Shown one piece after another: positions 26,533 through 36,034 of a DNA stretch of 64,000 nucleotides. Source of the stretch: Paradesertivirga sp965650335. Its GTDB lineage: Bacteria; Bacteroidota; Bacteroidia; Sphingobacteriales; Sphingobacteriaceae. Each line of letters starts with the position of its first letter. Position 1 is the first letter of the stretch. A model generated the notes under the pieces. That model did no database searches and was not told the DNA's origin. It was given only the letters and a program-made list of their open reading frames with translations. The stretch lies in assembly GCA_965650335.1 (NCBI GenBank), contig CBFGOI010000009.1, positions 5,127-69,126 of the forward strand, given 5' to 3'. A program made the translations under genes and the position numbers.

Positions 26533-28023
26533 ATGTCACGTAAAATTTATATCATAATAGGTATTTCCATTTCCTGTGGAAGTGTTTTAGCACAGATTAA
26601 CGACAGTGGGTCGACAAAAGCTGAACATCAAATGATTGAAATAGCTGAGGACAGATCGTTGCAATCGACTCACACACTCCACCATGATGCACAATGGTAT
26701 CCCGATGCAGGATTAGGCTTATTTATCCATTGGGGGCTTTCTTCAGTAAAAAACGTAGATGCGTCCTGGCCTATGATAACTGGTTGGGGCTTATCTTCAA
26801 TAAAGTTAGATTCTGTGGAGATGGCGAGGGTGATTCGTGAAAGGCAGTACAATATTAATAACGATCGTCCGGTGCTTAGTCCCAACGAATACTGGTCATG
26901 GGCAAAAGAATTTAATCCTGATAAGTATGATCCTTATAAATGGATGAAGGCCGCTAAGGAGGCTGGATTTACTTATGTGGTATTAACCACTAAACATCAT
27001 GAAGGCTTTGCAATGTGGCCAAGTAATTATGGTAATTTCAGTACTAAAAATTATATGGGAGGTAAAGATTTAGTAAAGCCTTTTATAGACGCTTGCCGAA
27101 AATATGGTCTAAAAGTTGGTCTTTATTTTTCACCGCCCGACTGGTATTTCGAACGTGAGTTTAAAAGTTTCAGAAGACCTAGTCCCAATAATCCTGATTT
27201 TCCTGAACTGGATGCTGACCTTAATCCGCGCACAACGAAACCTGATCCTGGAAAGCTAAAACAGAACCGGGCTGAATATAGTGCAATGATCAGAGGGCAG
27301 ATTTTAGAATTGCTAACTAACTATGGTAAAATAGATTTGCTGTGGTTTGACGGAAAAGCCCCCATTGAGAACCCTTCGTCGGTTGTAACTCAGGAGGAGA
27401 TAAGAAAATTGCAGCCTGGTATTGTGATAAATCCCCGAATGCATGGAAAGGGCGATTTTAAAACTTTCGAACGTACCCCTCCAGCAAAAGATCCGGGCGA
27501 TATTTGGGCTGAGTTTTGCAATCCCTGGACAAACAGCTGGTCTAATAGTAATACTATACCTTTTCGTTCTAATGGTTTTATACTTGGGCAATTTGTTACA
27601 ATGCGCTCATGGAATGTAAACTATTTACCTAGTATTGGACCCAAAGCTGATGGCTCAATGTCCGACGCCGTATACAAAAATTTGAAAGTGTTTGAGAACT
27701 GGATGAAATTAAACGGAAAATCAGTTAGAAATACGAAACAATTACCTGCAGGCGAATCTGCCTCTGTACCAGCCACTGCCGATGGAAATTTCCGTTACCT
27801 TTTTGCGATTCCTGAATTTAAAAAGGATGGCATGTATGAAGAAGACAGACAGCCTGCAAAGGATATTGTAGTAACTTTAAAAGCAGCTACCAGGCCTCAG
27901 TCGGTTAAAATGTTGGGAACCGGACGAACAGTTTCATTTAACTATACACAAGGTATAGTTTCGATTGCTTTGCCTGCGAGTATCAGGACAAATCTTGTTG
28001 ATGTTTTGCAAGTCGAGTTATAG
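26533..28023 (+). CDS. GH29 alpha-L-fucosidase (first of three)
   Basis: This is an exported exo-glycosidase expected to release alpha-L-fucose from glycans by a retaining mechanism. The 496 residues begin with a signal peptide (IYIIIGISISCGSVLAQ). The (beta/alpha)8 domain has the GH29 landmarks LGLFIHWGLSS, VVLTTKHHEGFAMW (His pair of the subsite) and the nucleophile region KIDLLWFDGK, Asp273. A large insert after the second strand (residues 70-120) and the extended loop at 205-245 differ from the other two GH29 proteins here, so linkage preference may differ. The C-terminal beta-sandwich is short. It opens the plus-strand carbohydrate cluster, followed 35 bp later by two GH27 genes. Confidence 0.92.
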   Translation: MSRKIYIIIGISISCGSVLAQINDSGSTKAEHQMIEIAEDRSLQSTHTLHHDAQWYPDAGLGLFIHWGLSSVKNVDASWPMITGWGLSSIKLDSVEMARVIRERQYNINNDRPVLSPNEYWSWAKEFNPDKYDPYKWMKAAKEAGFTYVVLTTKHHEGFAMWPSNYGNFSTKNYMGGKDLVKPFIDACRKYGLKVGLYFSPPDWYFEREFKSFRRPSPNNPDFPELDADLNPRTTKPDPGKLKQNRAEYSAMIRGQILELLTNYGKIDLLWFDGKAPIENPSSVVTQEEIRKLQPGIVINPRMHGKGDFKTFERTPPAKDPGDIWAEFCNPWTNSWSNSNTIPFRSNGFILGQFVTMRSWNVNYLPSIGPKADGSMSDAVYKNLKVFENWMKLNGKSVRNTKQLPAGESASVPATADGNFRYLFAIPEFKKDGMYEEDRQPAKDIVVTLKAATRPQSVKMLGTGRTVSFNYTQGIVSIALPASIRTNLVDVLQVEL

Positions 28024-28058
28024 TAAAAAAAAATTAACCAATTTTATAAAAGAAATCA

Positions 28059-29618
28059 ATGATTCTTAATACCAAAAAATCTTTACTCTTATTTGTTACT
28101 GTACTTAATATTTGCTTATTAACAGCTAATACAATTCAGGCGCAAGATTCAAATCCAGCTGTAATTCTTACCCCAAAAGCAGGTCCGAAACCTCGTATTA
28201 ACGGTCCTAAAGTATTTGGAGTTCGGCCTGGGCATCCAATTCTTTTTACCATACCTGCTTCAGGGAACAGGCCAATGACTTTCTCTGCTGAGAGATTACC
28301 TAAAGGAGTCCATTTGGATGCAAAAACAGGTCAGCTTTCGGGGTCCATAGAGAAAAATGGAACCTATACAATTAAATTGATAGCGGCCAATTCGGTAGGT
28401 AATACGAGCCGTGATTTTAAACTAGTAGTTGGCGAAGAAATAGCGCTTACCCCTCCAATGGGCTGGAATCATTATAATATTTATGGTACCAGAATTACTC
28501 AGGAACAAGTATTAACCCAGGCAAAAGCTATGGCAAGTACTGGTCTGATTAATTATGGATGGTCTTATATGAATATTGATGATGGGTGGCAAGGTAATAG
28601 AGGAGGAAAGTACCATGCTATTCTACCGGATAGTACACGCTTCCCTGACATGCAGGCACTCGTGGATAAGGTGCATAGCTTAGGTCTTAAAATTGGCACT
28701 TATTCTACTCCTTGGGTAGAATCGTATGGTCATAGAGTTGGAGGATCGGCAATGAATGCTGAAGGAACTTTTGAACGTACAAAGGAAAAGATAACAAGAA
28801 ATAAAAAGCTGCTTCCTTATGCTATTGGAACTTATCATTTTTGGGATAATGATGCCCGGCAAATTGCTGACTGGGGCTTTGATTACTTAAAATACGATTG
28901 GAATCCTATAGAACTTTCTGAAACCAAAGCGATGTACGATGCTTTGCGAAATAGCGGACGGGATGTTGTGTATAGTTTGTCTAACAGTACACCTTTCGCG
29001 ACAATAGGAGATTTATCAAAAGTGTCGAACGCATGGCGTACTGGCGGAGATATAAAAGACAATTGGAAAAGCCTAAAAAGTAGGATTTTTACTCAGGATA
29101 AATGGGCGTCTTATGCACGTCCGGGCCACTGGAACGATCCCGATATGATGATCTTAGGTGTTGTAGGTTGGAATTCGGCAGAAAAATGGCCCTCGAAACT
29201 AACTCCCGATGAACAATATACCCATATGAGTGCATGGTGTTTAATGTCTGTGCCTCTCCTTTTAGGGAATGATATTTCTAAACTAGACGACTTTACCCTG
29301 GCTCTGTTAACCAACGATGAGGTAAATGCTGTAAATCAGGACCCATTAGGAAAACAAGCCACCATAATTTCAAGAAACGAAGATATTGGTGTGATGGCTA
29401 AAGATATGGAGGATGGATCAAAAGCAGCCGGATTGTTTAATCTTGCTGATAACGGAACTCAGAAGGTTGTATTAAAGTGGTCTGATCTTGGAATTAAAGG
29501 AAAGTACATTGTTCGTGATTTATGGAGACAAAAAGACCTTGGAACTTTTGAAAATGAATTTTCATCTGATGTTAAGCAGCATGGAGTACTATTGGTAAGC
29601 TTGAGAAGATTTAAATAA
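28059..29618 (+). CDS. GH27 alpha-galactosidase with N-terminal putative-Ig domain (copy A)
   Basis: This 519-residue exported enzyme probably removes terminal alpha-D-galactose. After the signal peptide (ICLLTANTIQAQ) a cadherin/Ig-like module (about 45-125, GHPILFTIPASGNRPMTFSA, LDAKTGQLSGSI) precedes the catalytic barrel starting LTPPMGWNHYNIYG. MNIDDGWQG follows the family. The expected nucleophile is Asp280 in DYLKYDWNP and the acid/base is Asp331 in WRTGGDIKDNWKS. The C-terminal all-beta domain ends KQHGVLLVSLRRF. GH27 also contains beta-L-arabinopyranosidases and isomalto-dextranases, so alpha-galactosidase is the likely but not only activity. It forms a tandem pair with the next gene. 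Confidence 0.92.
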   Translation: MILNTKKSLLLFVTVLNICLLTANTIQAQDSNPAVILTPKAGPKPRINGPKVFGVRPGHPILFTIPASGNRPMTFSAERLPKGVHLDAKTGQLSGSIEKNGTYTIKLIAANSVGNTSRDFKLVVGEEIALTPPMGWNHYNIYGTRITQEQVLTQAKAMASTGLINYGWSYMNIDDGWQGNRGGKYHAILPDSTRFPDMQALVDKVHSLGLKIGTYSTPWVESYGHRVGGSAMNAEGTFERTKEKITRNKKLLPYAIGTYHFWDNDARQIADWGFDYLKYDWNPIELSETKAMYDALRNSGRDVVYSLSNSTPFATIGDLSKVSNAWRTGGDIKDNWKSLKSRIFTQDKWASYARPGHWNDPDMMILGVVGWNSAEKWPSKLTPDEQYTHMSAWCLMSVPLLLGNDISKLDDFTLALLTNDEVNAVNQDPLGKQATIISRNEDIGVMAKDMEDGSKAAGLFNLADNGTQKVVLKWSDLGIKGKYIVRDLWRQKDLGTFENEFSSDVKQHGVLLVSLRRFK

Positions 29619-29633
29619 AGAAAAAGATTAAGA

Positions 29634-31220
29634 ATGATTTTAGCAAAAAAGCAATTTTCAATGGAGCAGAAATTTGTCCTCCGTTTAACAGCCATAAGTA
29701 TATGCTGTTTAGTATTAATAAATGCGGTTAAGGCGCAAACCCTTGGCCCAGATTCCCTCACCAGGGATATTATTTCACCTAAGCCAGCTAAAATACCCCG
29801 GATAAATGGTCCGAAAGTCTTTGGAGTTCGGCCCAATCATCCAATTGTTTTTACTATTCCTGTTTCTGGTGACAGACCAATAAAATACAGTGTGAAAAAT
29901 CTACCGAAAGGAGTAAAGTTTGATGAAAAAAAAGGAAGGGTTTATGGTTCTGTATCCATTCCCGGAACGTATACTTTAGCTCTTACTGCAGAAAATAAAC
30001 TTGGTAAAGCCTCACGCGATCTTAAACTTATTATAGGAGAAGAAATAGCGTTAACACCACCAATGGGATGGAACAGCTGGAATGTTTACGGAAATAAAGT
30101 TACACAGGAAACCGTATTGGCGAATGTTAGAGCAATGGAGAGTTCCGGGTTAATCAATCACGGATGGTCATATATGAATATTGATGATGCATGGCAGGGA
30201 AAACGTGGTGGAGAATTTAACGCTATCCAGCCCGATCCGGTAACATTTCCAAATATTCAAGGGTTAATTAATGAGGCCCACGATTTAGGATTAAAGATAG
30301 GTATCTATTCTTCTCCATGGATAGAGACATATGCAAAACGAATCGGCGGATCCGCAATGAATGCAGAAGGGCTATTTAAACCAACTAAAGAAAAAGTTCC
30401 TCATAGAGAAAAAAAGGTGCCTTACGCAATTGGTCAATATGTTTTTGTTGATAATGATGTTAAGCAATGGGCAAAATGGGGCTTCGATTATCTAAAATAT
30501 GATTGGAATCCGATTGAATATCCTGAAACTAAATTAATGTATGATGCCCTTAGAAACAGTGGTCGTGATATAGTGTTCAGTTTATCTAATAGTACTCCTT
30601 TTGCATCGATAGGCGAACTTTCGAAGGTTTCTAATACCTGGCGCACGGGTGGCGATATTAGAGATGAATGGAAGAGTTTAAAAAGCCGCTTATTTACCCA
30701 GGATAAATGGGCACCTTTTGCACGTCCCGGTCATTGGAACGATCCGGACATGATGATACTGGGATGGTTGGGCTGGGGAAAAGGCCTGCGGCCCTCAAGG
30801 CTTACAGCCGACGAACAATATACGCACATGAGTGCCTGGTGTCTTATGTCTGTGCCCTTGTTATTAGGTAATGATCTGACAAAGCTAGATGAGTTTACCC
30901 TAAGTCTTCTTACTAACGATGAGGTAATAGAAATAAACCAGGATCCATCCGGCAGGCAAGCAACTGTTGTGTCGCGGCAGGGGGAAAGTGGAGTAATGGC
31001 TAAAACGCTGGAAGATGGAACTAAAGCTGCAGGCTTATTTAATCCCGGTGATGCCGGAACTCAAAAGGTTACTCTTAAATGGTCAGATCTGGGAATTACA
31101 GGAAAATACATTGTCAGGGATCTTTGGCGCCAAAAGGATTTGGGAACGTTTGAAGATGAGTTTTCTGTTGACGTAAAACAGCACGGCGTTGTAATTGTAC
31201 GGTTGCGCCCGGTTGAATGA
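29634..31220 (+). CDS. GH27 alpha-galactosidase with N-terminal putative-Ig domain (copy B)
   Basis: This is the tandem paralogue of the preceding gene, 528 residues, with the same order of signal peptide, Ig-like module, catalytic barrel and C-terminal beta domain. The nucleophile is at about Asp290 (DYLKYDWNP) and the acid/base at Asp341 (WRTGGDIRDEWKS). It differs in active-site-near loops: NSWNVYG instead of NHYNIYG after LTPPMGW, and LGWLGWGKGLRPSRL instead of the loop after MMILG in copy A. Such changes may alter the preferred linkage or aglycone. The start at 29634 aligns with the start of copy A (MIL.KK); an internal ATG at 29661 is an alternative. A 161-bp gap with operator-like sites follows. 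Confidence 0.92.
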   Translation: MILAKKQFSMEQKFVLRLTAISICCLVLINAVKAQTLGPDSLTRDIISPKPAKIPRINGPKVFGVRPNHPIVFTIPVSGDRPIKYSVKNLPKGVKFDEKKGRVYGSVSIPGTYTLALTAENKLGKASRDLKLIIGEEIALTPPMGWNSWNVYGNKVTQETVLANVRAMESSGLINHGWSYMNIDDAWQGKRGGEFNAIQPDPVTFPNIQGLINEAHDLGLKIGIYSSPWIETYAKRIGGSAMNAEGLFKPTKEKVPHREKKVPYAIGQYVFVDNDVKQWAKWGFDYLKYDWNPIEYPETKLMYDALRNSGRDIVFSLSNSTPFASIGELSKVSNTWRTGGDIRDEWKSLKSRLFTQDKWAPFARPGHWNDPDMMILGWLGWGKGLRPSRLTADEQYTHMSAWCLMSVPLLLGNDLTKLDEFTLSLLTNDEVIEINQDPSGRQATVVSRQGESGVMAKTLEDGTKAAGLFNPGDAGTQKVTLKWSDLGITGKYIVRDLWRQKDLGTFEDEFSVDVKQHGVVIVRLRPVE

Positions 31221-31250
31221 TTTAACAGATTATACTCAATATTCAATGGA

Positions 31251-31307
31251 GTATTCATGTAAAAAACTTATTACAACTCATTTATGTCAAAATAGTTGAA
31301 TACATGG
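31251..31307 (+). promoter_or_regulatory. Putative locus operator upstream of the second GH29 gene
   Basis: A copy of the locus motif lies at 31284-31307 (CAAAATAG then TTGAATACATGG). An inverted half-site GTATTCA lies at 31251-31257, 46 bp before the TGAATAC core at 31297. The same 46-bp offset occurs upstream of the AraC gene (61843 and 61889). The motif ends 75 bp before the start codon at 31382. Confidence 0.5.
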
Positions 31308-31381
31308 GTAATTTCTAGTATTACAATCCTTTCAATTATTGCTTAGTTGCATATACCAATTAAAACAATATTCTTATTAAA

Positions 31382-32806
31382 ATGAAGAAATTATTTATCG
31401 CAATTATCGCATTGCTGTGTTCCGCCAATATCTCTTTTTCGCAAACATTAAACAGCAAAGATGAACGAATGGAGTGGTGGAGAGAAGCCCGTTTCGGAAT
31501 GTTTATCCATTGGGGTGTTTATGCCCAAATGGCCGGTGTTTATAAAGACCACCAGCAAGCAAGAGGTGGAGCAGAATGGATCATGAACAGGATGAAAGTT
31601 CCTGTAGGCGAGTATAAGGCAGTTGCAAAACAGTTTAACCCTACAAAGTACAATCCTGACGAATGGGTGAGAATGGCCAAAGATGCTGGTATGAAATATA
31701 TTATTATTACCGCCAAGCATCATGACGGATTTGCTTTATTCGACTCAAAGGCAAGCGATTGGGACATAATGGATGCTACACCTTATGGTAAAGATTTATT
31801 AAAGCCACTCGCTGAAGCCTGTAAAAAGCATGGCTTAAAGTTGGGATTTTATTACTCACAGGCTCAGGATTGGGGTAATCCGGGTGGGGCTGTTGCAAGA
31901 AAGTTAATGGCCGAAGGCTGGCCCAACCCTGATAGTACAAAGATTAACGCCTACACTCAGGAACATAAAGGACATTGGGATCCAGCGCAGGAAACATCAA
32001 GTTTTGCACAATATATTGATAGAGTAGCAGTACCTCAGGTAAAAGAGATACTTTCCAATTATGGTGAAATTTCCGTTTTATGGTGGGATACTCCAACTAA
32101 TATGACTGATGAAGCCGCATTGAAACTTCAAGAAGTTTTAAAGCTTCAGCCTAACATTATTACTAATGATCGTTTAAAGCGACCTAACTTTCCGGGAGAT
32201 ACCAGGACTCCTGAACAAAAGATTCCTGCTCAGGGCGATGGAAGCGACTGGGAAACTTGCATGACCATGAATGGCACATGGGGATTCAGAACATCAGATC
32301 ATAATTGGAAATCTACAGAAACCCTCATCCGTAACCTAGTTGATATAGCTTCTAAAGGCGGAAATTACCTGTTAAATGTTGGACCTAAACCGGATGGAAC
32401 TTTTCCTCAGGAAAGTATAGACCGACTTAAGTCGGTTGGAGATTGGATGAAGGTGAATAGTGAGGCCATCTACGCTACTAAAGCTAATCCTTTAACTCCC
32501 GTAAACTGGGGACGTATAACTGCTAAATCAGACGGAAAAAATACGATTCTTTATTTAAATGTTTTCGAATGGCCCAAAGATGGGAAATTAGTAGTTCCCG
32601 GCTTAAGCAGTAAAATTAAGTCTGCGCGTTTACTTGCAAATGGTGAAAAAGTGAAAGCCAAAAAGACTATTGGCGGAACAGAGATAATGCTTCCGATGCA
32701 GGCACCAGATGAGGTCGCATCTGTAATAAAAATTACGGTAAAAGGTGCGATCGCTTCCAAAGCCATTGAAACAACGGGCAAGATGAAAACGGGCGAGTTA
32801 GATTAA
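31382..32806 (+). CDS. GH29 alpha-L-fucosidase (second of three)
   Basis: This 474-residue exported fucosidase has the signal peptide MKKLFIAIIALLCSANISFSQ. GH29 landmarks: RFGMFIHWGVYAQMAG, IIITAKHHDGFALFDS, GFYYSQAQDW and nucleophile Asp236 in SVLWWDTPTNM. The pattern with W-W-D and the short loop after the nucleophile is seen in the GH29-B-like group, which often prefers branched fucose in alpha-1,3/1,4 linkage; the subgroup call is inference. The C-terminal beta-sandwich is about 100 residues. A gap of 27 bp separates it from the GH28 gene, so it starts a second transcription unit that runs to 44.6 kb. Confidence 0.93.
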   Translation: MKKLFIAIIALLCSANISFSQTLNSKDERMEWWREARFGMFIHWGVYAQMAGVYKDHQQARGGAEWIMNRMKVPVGEYKAVAKQFNPTKYNPDEWVRMAKDAGMKYIIITAKHHDGFALFDSKASDWDIMDATPYGKDLLKPLAEACKKHGLKLGFYYSQAQDWGNPGGAVARKLMAEGWPNPDSTKINAYTQEHKGHWDPAQETSSFAQYIDRVAVPQVKEILSNYGEISVLWWDTPTNMTDEAALKLQEVLKLQPNIITNDRLKRPNFPGDTRTPEQKIPAQGDGSDWETCMTMNGTWGFRTSDHNWKSTETLIRNLVDIASKGGNYLLNVGPKPDGTFPQESIDRLKSVGDWMKVNSEAIYATKANPLTPVNWGRITAKSDGKNTILYLNVFEWPKDGKLVVPGLSSKIKSARLLANGEKVKAKKTIGGTEIMLPMQAPDEVASVIKITVKGAIASKAIETTGKMKTGELD

Positions 32807-32833
32807 TCCTTTCTAAATATAACTAGAATAATT

Positions 32834-34429
32834 ATGGCAATTTATTGGAAAAGCGCACTCAGTCTCGTCCTGTTTATCACATACGCCACCTTTTTAAAAG
32901 CCGCAGATTTTGATATTACTAAATATGGGGCTATTGGTAATGGCACAACGTTAAATACAGATGCAATTCAAAAAGCAATTGATGAATGCAATAAAACTGG
33001 CGGTGGGAAGGTGAATTTTCCTGCCGGAAAATTCCTTTCAGGAACAATAGTTCTAAAAGACAACGTAACGCTTCACTTTAAAAAAGACGCGGTGTTATTG
33101 GGCAGTATTCATCTGAAGGATTACAGGAATTTAGATCCGTTTACCGAAGGATTGGGTATTCACGTCGGCTGGGCGCTCTTAGTTGCCGTAGATGCAAAAA
33201 ATATCGGCATCGAGGGTGAAGGCACTATTGACGGTCAGGGGTCTGCTTTAAAAGCAAAACATATTGAAACAGACACTCGTTCTGAAGGGCAACGTTGGGG
33301 GTTAAGACCTTTTCTGGTACGGATTGTTCGTTGTACAGGAGTAACTGTAAAAGATGTCACACTGAAATATGCTGGTGCCTGGACATCACATTATTTTCAA
33401 AGTCGCCAAATACTTATTGAAAATGTCAAGATAATGAGTGAGGGTGTTGCCCATAATGACGGAATTGGAATTGATGGGTGCCAAAATGTGCGTATTAAAA
33501 ATTGCGATGTAGTGAGTGGCGATGACGCGCTTGTATTCAAAACTACATCAAGTAAAATGGCCAATAGCGATATTGAAGTAAGTGGTATGCGGCTGAAAAG
33601 CAACCAGGCAGGGATCAAAATGGGAACCGAGTCTATGGCGCCTTTTGAAAATATCAAGATATCTAATTGTTATATTTATGATACTAAGAACGGTGGAATA
33701 AAGTTGCTTACTGTTGATGGGGCGCATTTACGCAACATAGAGATTTCCAATATCACCATGGAAAATGTAAGAACCCCAATGCTTTTCCGTCTGGGTTCAA
33801 GATTAAGTGTTTTTCGTAAGGATCAGGATACCAAACAAGCCACCGGAACTTTCGAAAATGTTGTAGTCAAAAATGTGAAGGCTCAGGCCTCTGCCAATGC
33901 GCAGTTAATGCCTTCGTCTGGTATTCTTATTACCGGTGTGCCCGGACATTATATTACTAATCTAACACTTGAAAATATTGAAATTAGTCTTGCTGGCGGT
34001 GGTAAAGCAGAACATGCACGTCAGGTTGTACCCGAGGCCATTGATCAATATCCTGAAGTCAAAACTTTTGGTCCGCGTGTGCCCGCTTATGGCATATGGG
34101 CACGCCATGTAAAGGGGCTAAAGCTTAAAAATATTAAGTTCAATCTTGATTCTAACGATGTTCGACCTGCACTTGTGTGTGAAGATGGCAAGGATATTCT
34201 GGTAGATGATTGGGAGATCCCCCAAACAAATGACGCAGAGGCAATTATCCGATTCGAGAACGTAGAAAATGCAATAGTTAAAGATATAGATGTAAACAGA
34301 TCATCGGCTCAGGCATTTGTTCGTGTAGAGGGAGTAAATAGTAAAGGCATACAATTATCAGGTAATGACATTTCGGGTATCAGACCGGTGAAATCAACCA
34401 CAGAAGTTTTATCAGGAACCAAACCGTAA
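32834..34429 (+). CDS. GH28-family protein (polygalacturonase/rhamnogalacturonase-like)
   Basis: This is a right-handed beta-helix glycoside hydrolase-like protein, 531 residues, with signal peptide SLVLFITYATFLKA. The N-terminal part has FDITKYGAIGNGTTLNTDAIQKAIDEC, and the helix core contains ENVKIMSEGVAHNDGIGIDGC (equivalent of the NTD motif) and VVSGDDALVFKT (the Asp-Asp pair). The GHG segment of classical GH28 is replaced by NQAGIKMGTES, and RIK by NGGIKLLT. Loss of the GHG His is known from other GH28 branches acting on modified galacturonans, so the enzyme may cut an unusual uronic linkage. It lies between a fucosidase and a series of beta-helix proteins. Confidence 0.85.
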   Translation: MAIYWKSALSLVLFITYATFLKAADFDITKYGAIGNGTTLNTDAIQKAIDECNKTGGGKVNFPAGKFLSGTIVLKDNVTLHFKKDAVLLGSIHLKDYRNLDPFTEGLGIHVGWALLVAVDAKNIGIEGEGTIDGQGSALKAKHIETDTRSEGQRWGLRPFLVRIVRCTGVTVKDVTLKYAGAWTSHYFQSRQILIENVKIMSEGVAHNDGIGIDGCQNVRIKNCDVVSGDDALVFKTTSSKMANSDIEVSGMRLKSNQAGIKMGTESMAPFENIKISNCYIYDTKNGGIKLLTVDGAHLRNIEISNITMENVRTPMLFRLGSRLSVFRKDQDTKQATGTFENVVVKNVKAQASANAQLMPSSGILITGVPGHYITNLTLENIEISLAGGGKAEHARQVVPEAIDQYPEVKTFGPRVPAYGIWARHVKGLKLKNIKFNLDSNDVRPALVCEDGKDILVDDWEIPQTNDAEAIIRFENVENAIVKDIDVNRSSAQAFVRVEGVNSKGIQLSGNDISGIRPVKSTTEVLSGTKP

Positions 34430-34473
34430 AAAATAAGTAGCGTGTACTCAACACTTATTTGAAGTAAATAATC

Positions 34474-36018
34474 ATGATCAAAAAAATACTAACAGTACTA
34501 TTACAGGTAGCAGTTTTATCGGTAAGCGCACAGCAAACGACGGTTCCTTTATGGGAGGACTTTGTAGAAGCTAAAAAATTTGGAAGAACCCCGGTTTTAC
34601 CTGACTTTTCCTTTGCGGGATATTATTTTTCTGAGAAAGAGATACCCGATGTTTCTACGCGCAAATATTTTAAAGTCACTGATTTTGGTGCGCTACCTAA
34701 TGATGATAAATTTGATGGTGATGCTATTCAGGCAGCAGTAAATGCTGCCGAAAAGAATGTTAATGGAGGTGTTGTGTTTTTTCCTGCTGGAAAATATATT
34801 ATAGCGGCAGATTCCAATAACACTAAACAAATTCGAATCTCAAAAAGTAATATCGTTCTCAAAGGCAGTGGCAGCGGTCCCGGAGGTACTGAGATTTACC
34901 AGGCTACCATGCGCATCAACGGCCGGCAGATTATGTTTATGCCCGACAATAATGCTGTGAAGAACCTTACCACAATTACTCAAAATGCATCCCGGGAAAG
35001 TTTTTCTGTAACAGTTGCAGATGCATCGAAGCTTAAAGTAGGTCAGGATATAATTATACATCATCGCAGTGAAGAATATACCCGCCAATATTTTGCTCCG
35101 CTTGATTTAAAACCTGTTTGGACCCGCTTATTTGGACCCAACGGAGGTATGCAAATAAATGAAATACACACCATTGCAAAGATCGAAGGGAACAAAGTTA
35201 CTTTCAAAAATCCATTACATCTGGATGTAATAATGGTTAAAAGTGCTAACTGGGATATTCAGTCGAAAAGCTTTCTGACAGAATGTGGGATAGAGGATAT
35301 CCTGTTTACAAGTAACTGGAAAACCTATCCTGAAGAGTTTATCCATCATAAAAACGCAATTCACGACTATGCTTATGAAGCCGTAGGAATGGAATATGTA
35401 AAAAATAGTTGGGTTAGAAATTGTGAATTTCATGATTGGAATGAAGGAATATATGTTAAAGGAGGTTATCAGGTAAGCATTTTAAATACTCATTTCAGAG
35501 GTAAAAAGGGCCATGCTTCGATACATGCCCGTACAGGATATGGGGTTTTGATAAAAAACTGCACATTTAATGGAGCACAACATCATGGTGCTGGTACAGG
35601 ATATGGTGCCTCTGGTACCGTAGTCACTCAATGTTCTCTGGGCCGCGACCAAAATTTCGACATCCACTCAGGTCAGCCCTACGCAACTCTTTATGATAAT
35701 GTTGATGGAGGTGTTTTCTATAATTTGGGCGGACCCGAACCCGGGCATCCTCATCATGGAAAGCAACTGGTTCTCTGGAACTTTTATCATAAGTCAGCCA
35801 CTGAACAGAAGTATAATTTTTGGGATATGAGCCGGAGAAGAAATTATACGATAGCCTCACCAATACTGGTAGGATTTCAGTCGGACAACAAGGTTTCCTT
35901 TCAAAATGCCGGTATTAATATGATGCAGGGGCAAATGGTACAGCCCAAATCCTTATTCGAAGCCCAACTTCGCTTACGCTTATCAGGAACAGATATCGCC
36001 GCGGTTAAGAATAAATAA
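34474..36018 (+). CDS. Beta-helix protein of the PDFSxAGY group (uncharacterised, possible pectic lyase/hydrolase)
   Basis: This 514-residue exported protein has signal peptide MIKKILTVLLQVAVLSVSAQ. It carries the motif VLPDFSFAGYYFSEKEIPD, then a pectate-lyase-3-like start of the helix (VTDFGALPNDDKFDGDAIQAAVNAA) and a long beta-helix with His-, Gly- and Asn-rich turns (HARTGYGVLIKNCTFNGAQHHGAGTGYGASG). It ends QPKSLFEAQLRLRLSG. The domain with TEQKYNFWDMSRR resembles the DUF4955 region, but I cannot confirm that without a profile search. Three other proteins in this locus share the N- and C-terminal signatures. It is translated in series with the next gene, 16 bp apart. Confidence 0.75.
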   Translation: MIKKILTVLLQVAVLSVSAQQTTVPLWEDFVEAKKFGRTPVLPDFSFAGYYFSEKEIPDVSTRKYFKVTDFGALPNDDKFDGDAIQAAVNAAEKNVNGGVVFFPAGKYIIAADSNNTKQIRISKSNIVLKGSGSGPGGTEIYQATMRINGRQIMFMPDNNAVKNLTTITQNASRESFSVTVADASKLKVGQDIIIHHRSEEYTRQYFAPLDLKPVWTRLFGPNGGMQINEIHTIAKIEGNKVTFKNPLHLDVIMVKSANWDIQSKSFLTECGIEDILFTSNWKTYPEEFIHHKNAIHDYAYEAVGMEYVKNSWVRNCEFHDWNEGIYVKGGYQVSILNTHFRGKKGHASIHARTGYGVLIKNCTFNGAQHHGAGTGYGASGTVVTQCSLGRDQNFDIHSGQPYATLYDNVDGGVFYNLGGPEPGHPHHGKQLVLWNFYHKSATEQKYNFWDMSRRRNYTIASPILVGFQSDNKVSFQNAGINMMQGQMVQPKSLFEAQLRLRLSGTDIAAVKNK

Positions 36019-36034
36019 GCGAAACAAGCAGGAA

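Noticed and set aside
25912..28146. 15-bp direct repeat ACAGCTAATACAATT at 25912-25926 and 28132-28146, first considered as an element boundary
   Set aside because: The second copy lies inside the signal-peptide coding region of a GH27 gene, and a 15-bp match within 64 kb of AT-rich DNA is not unexpected by chance.
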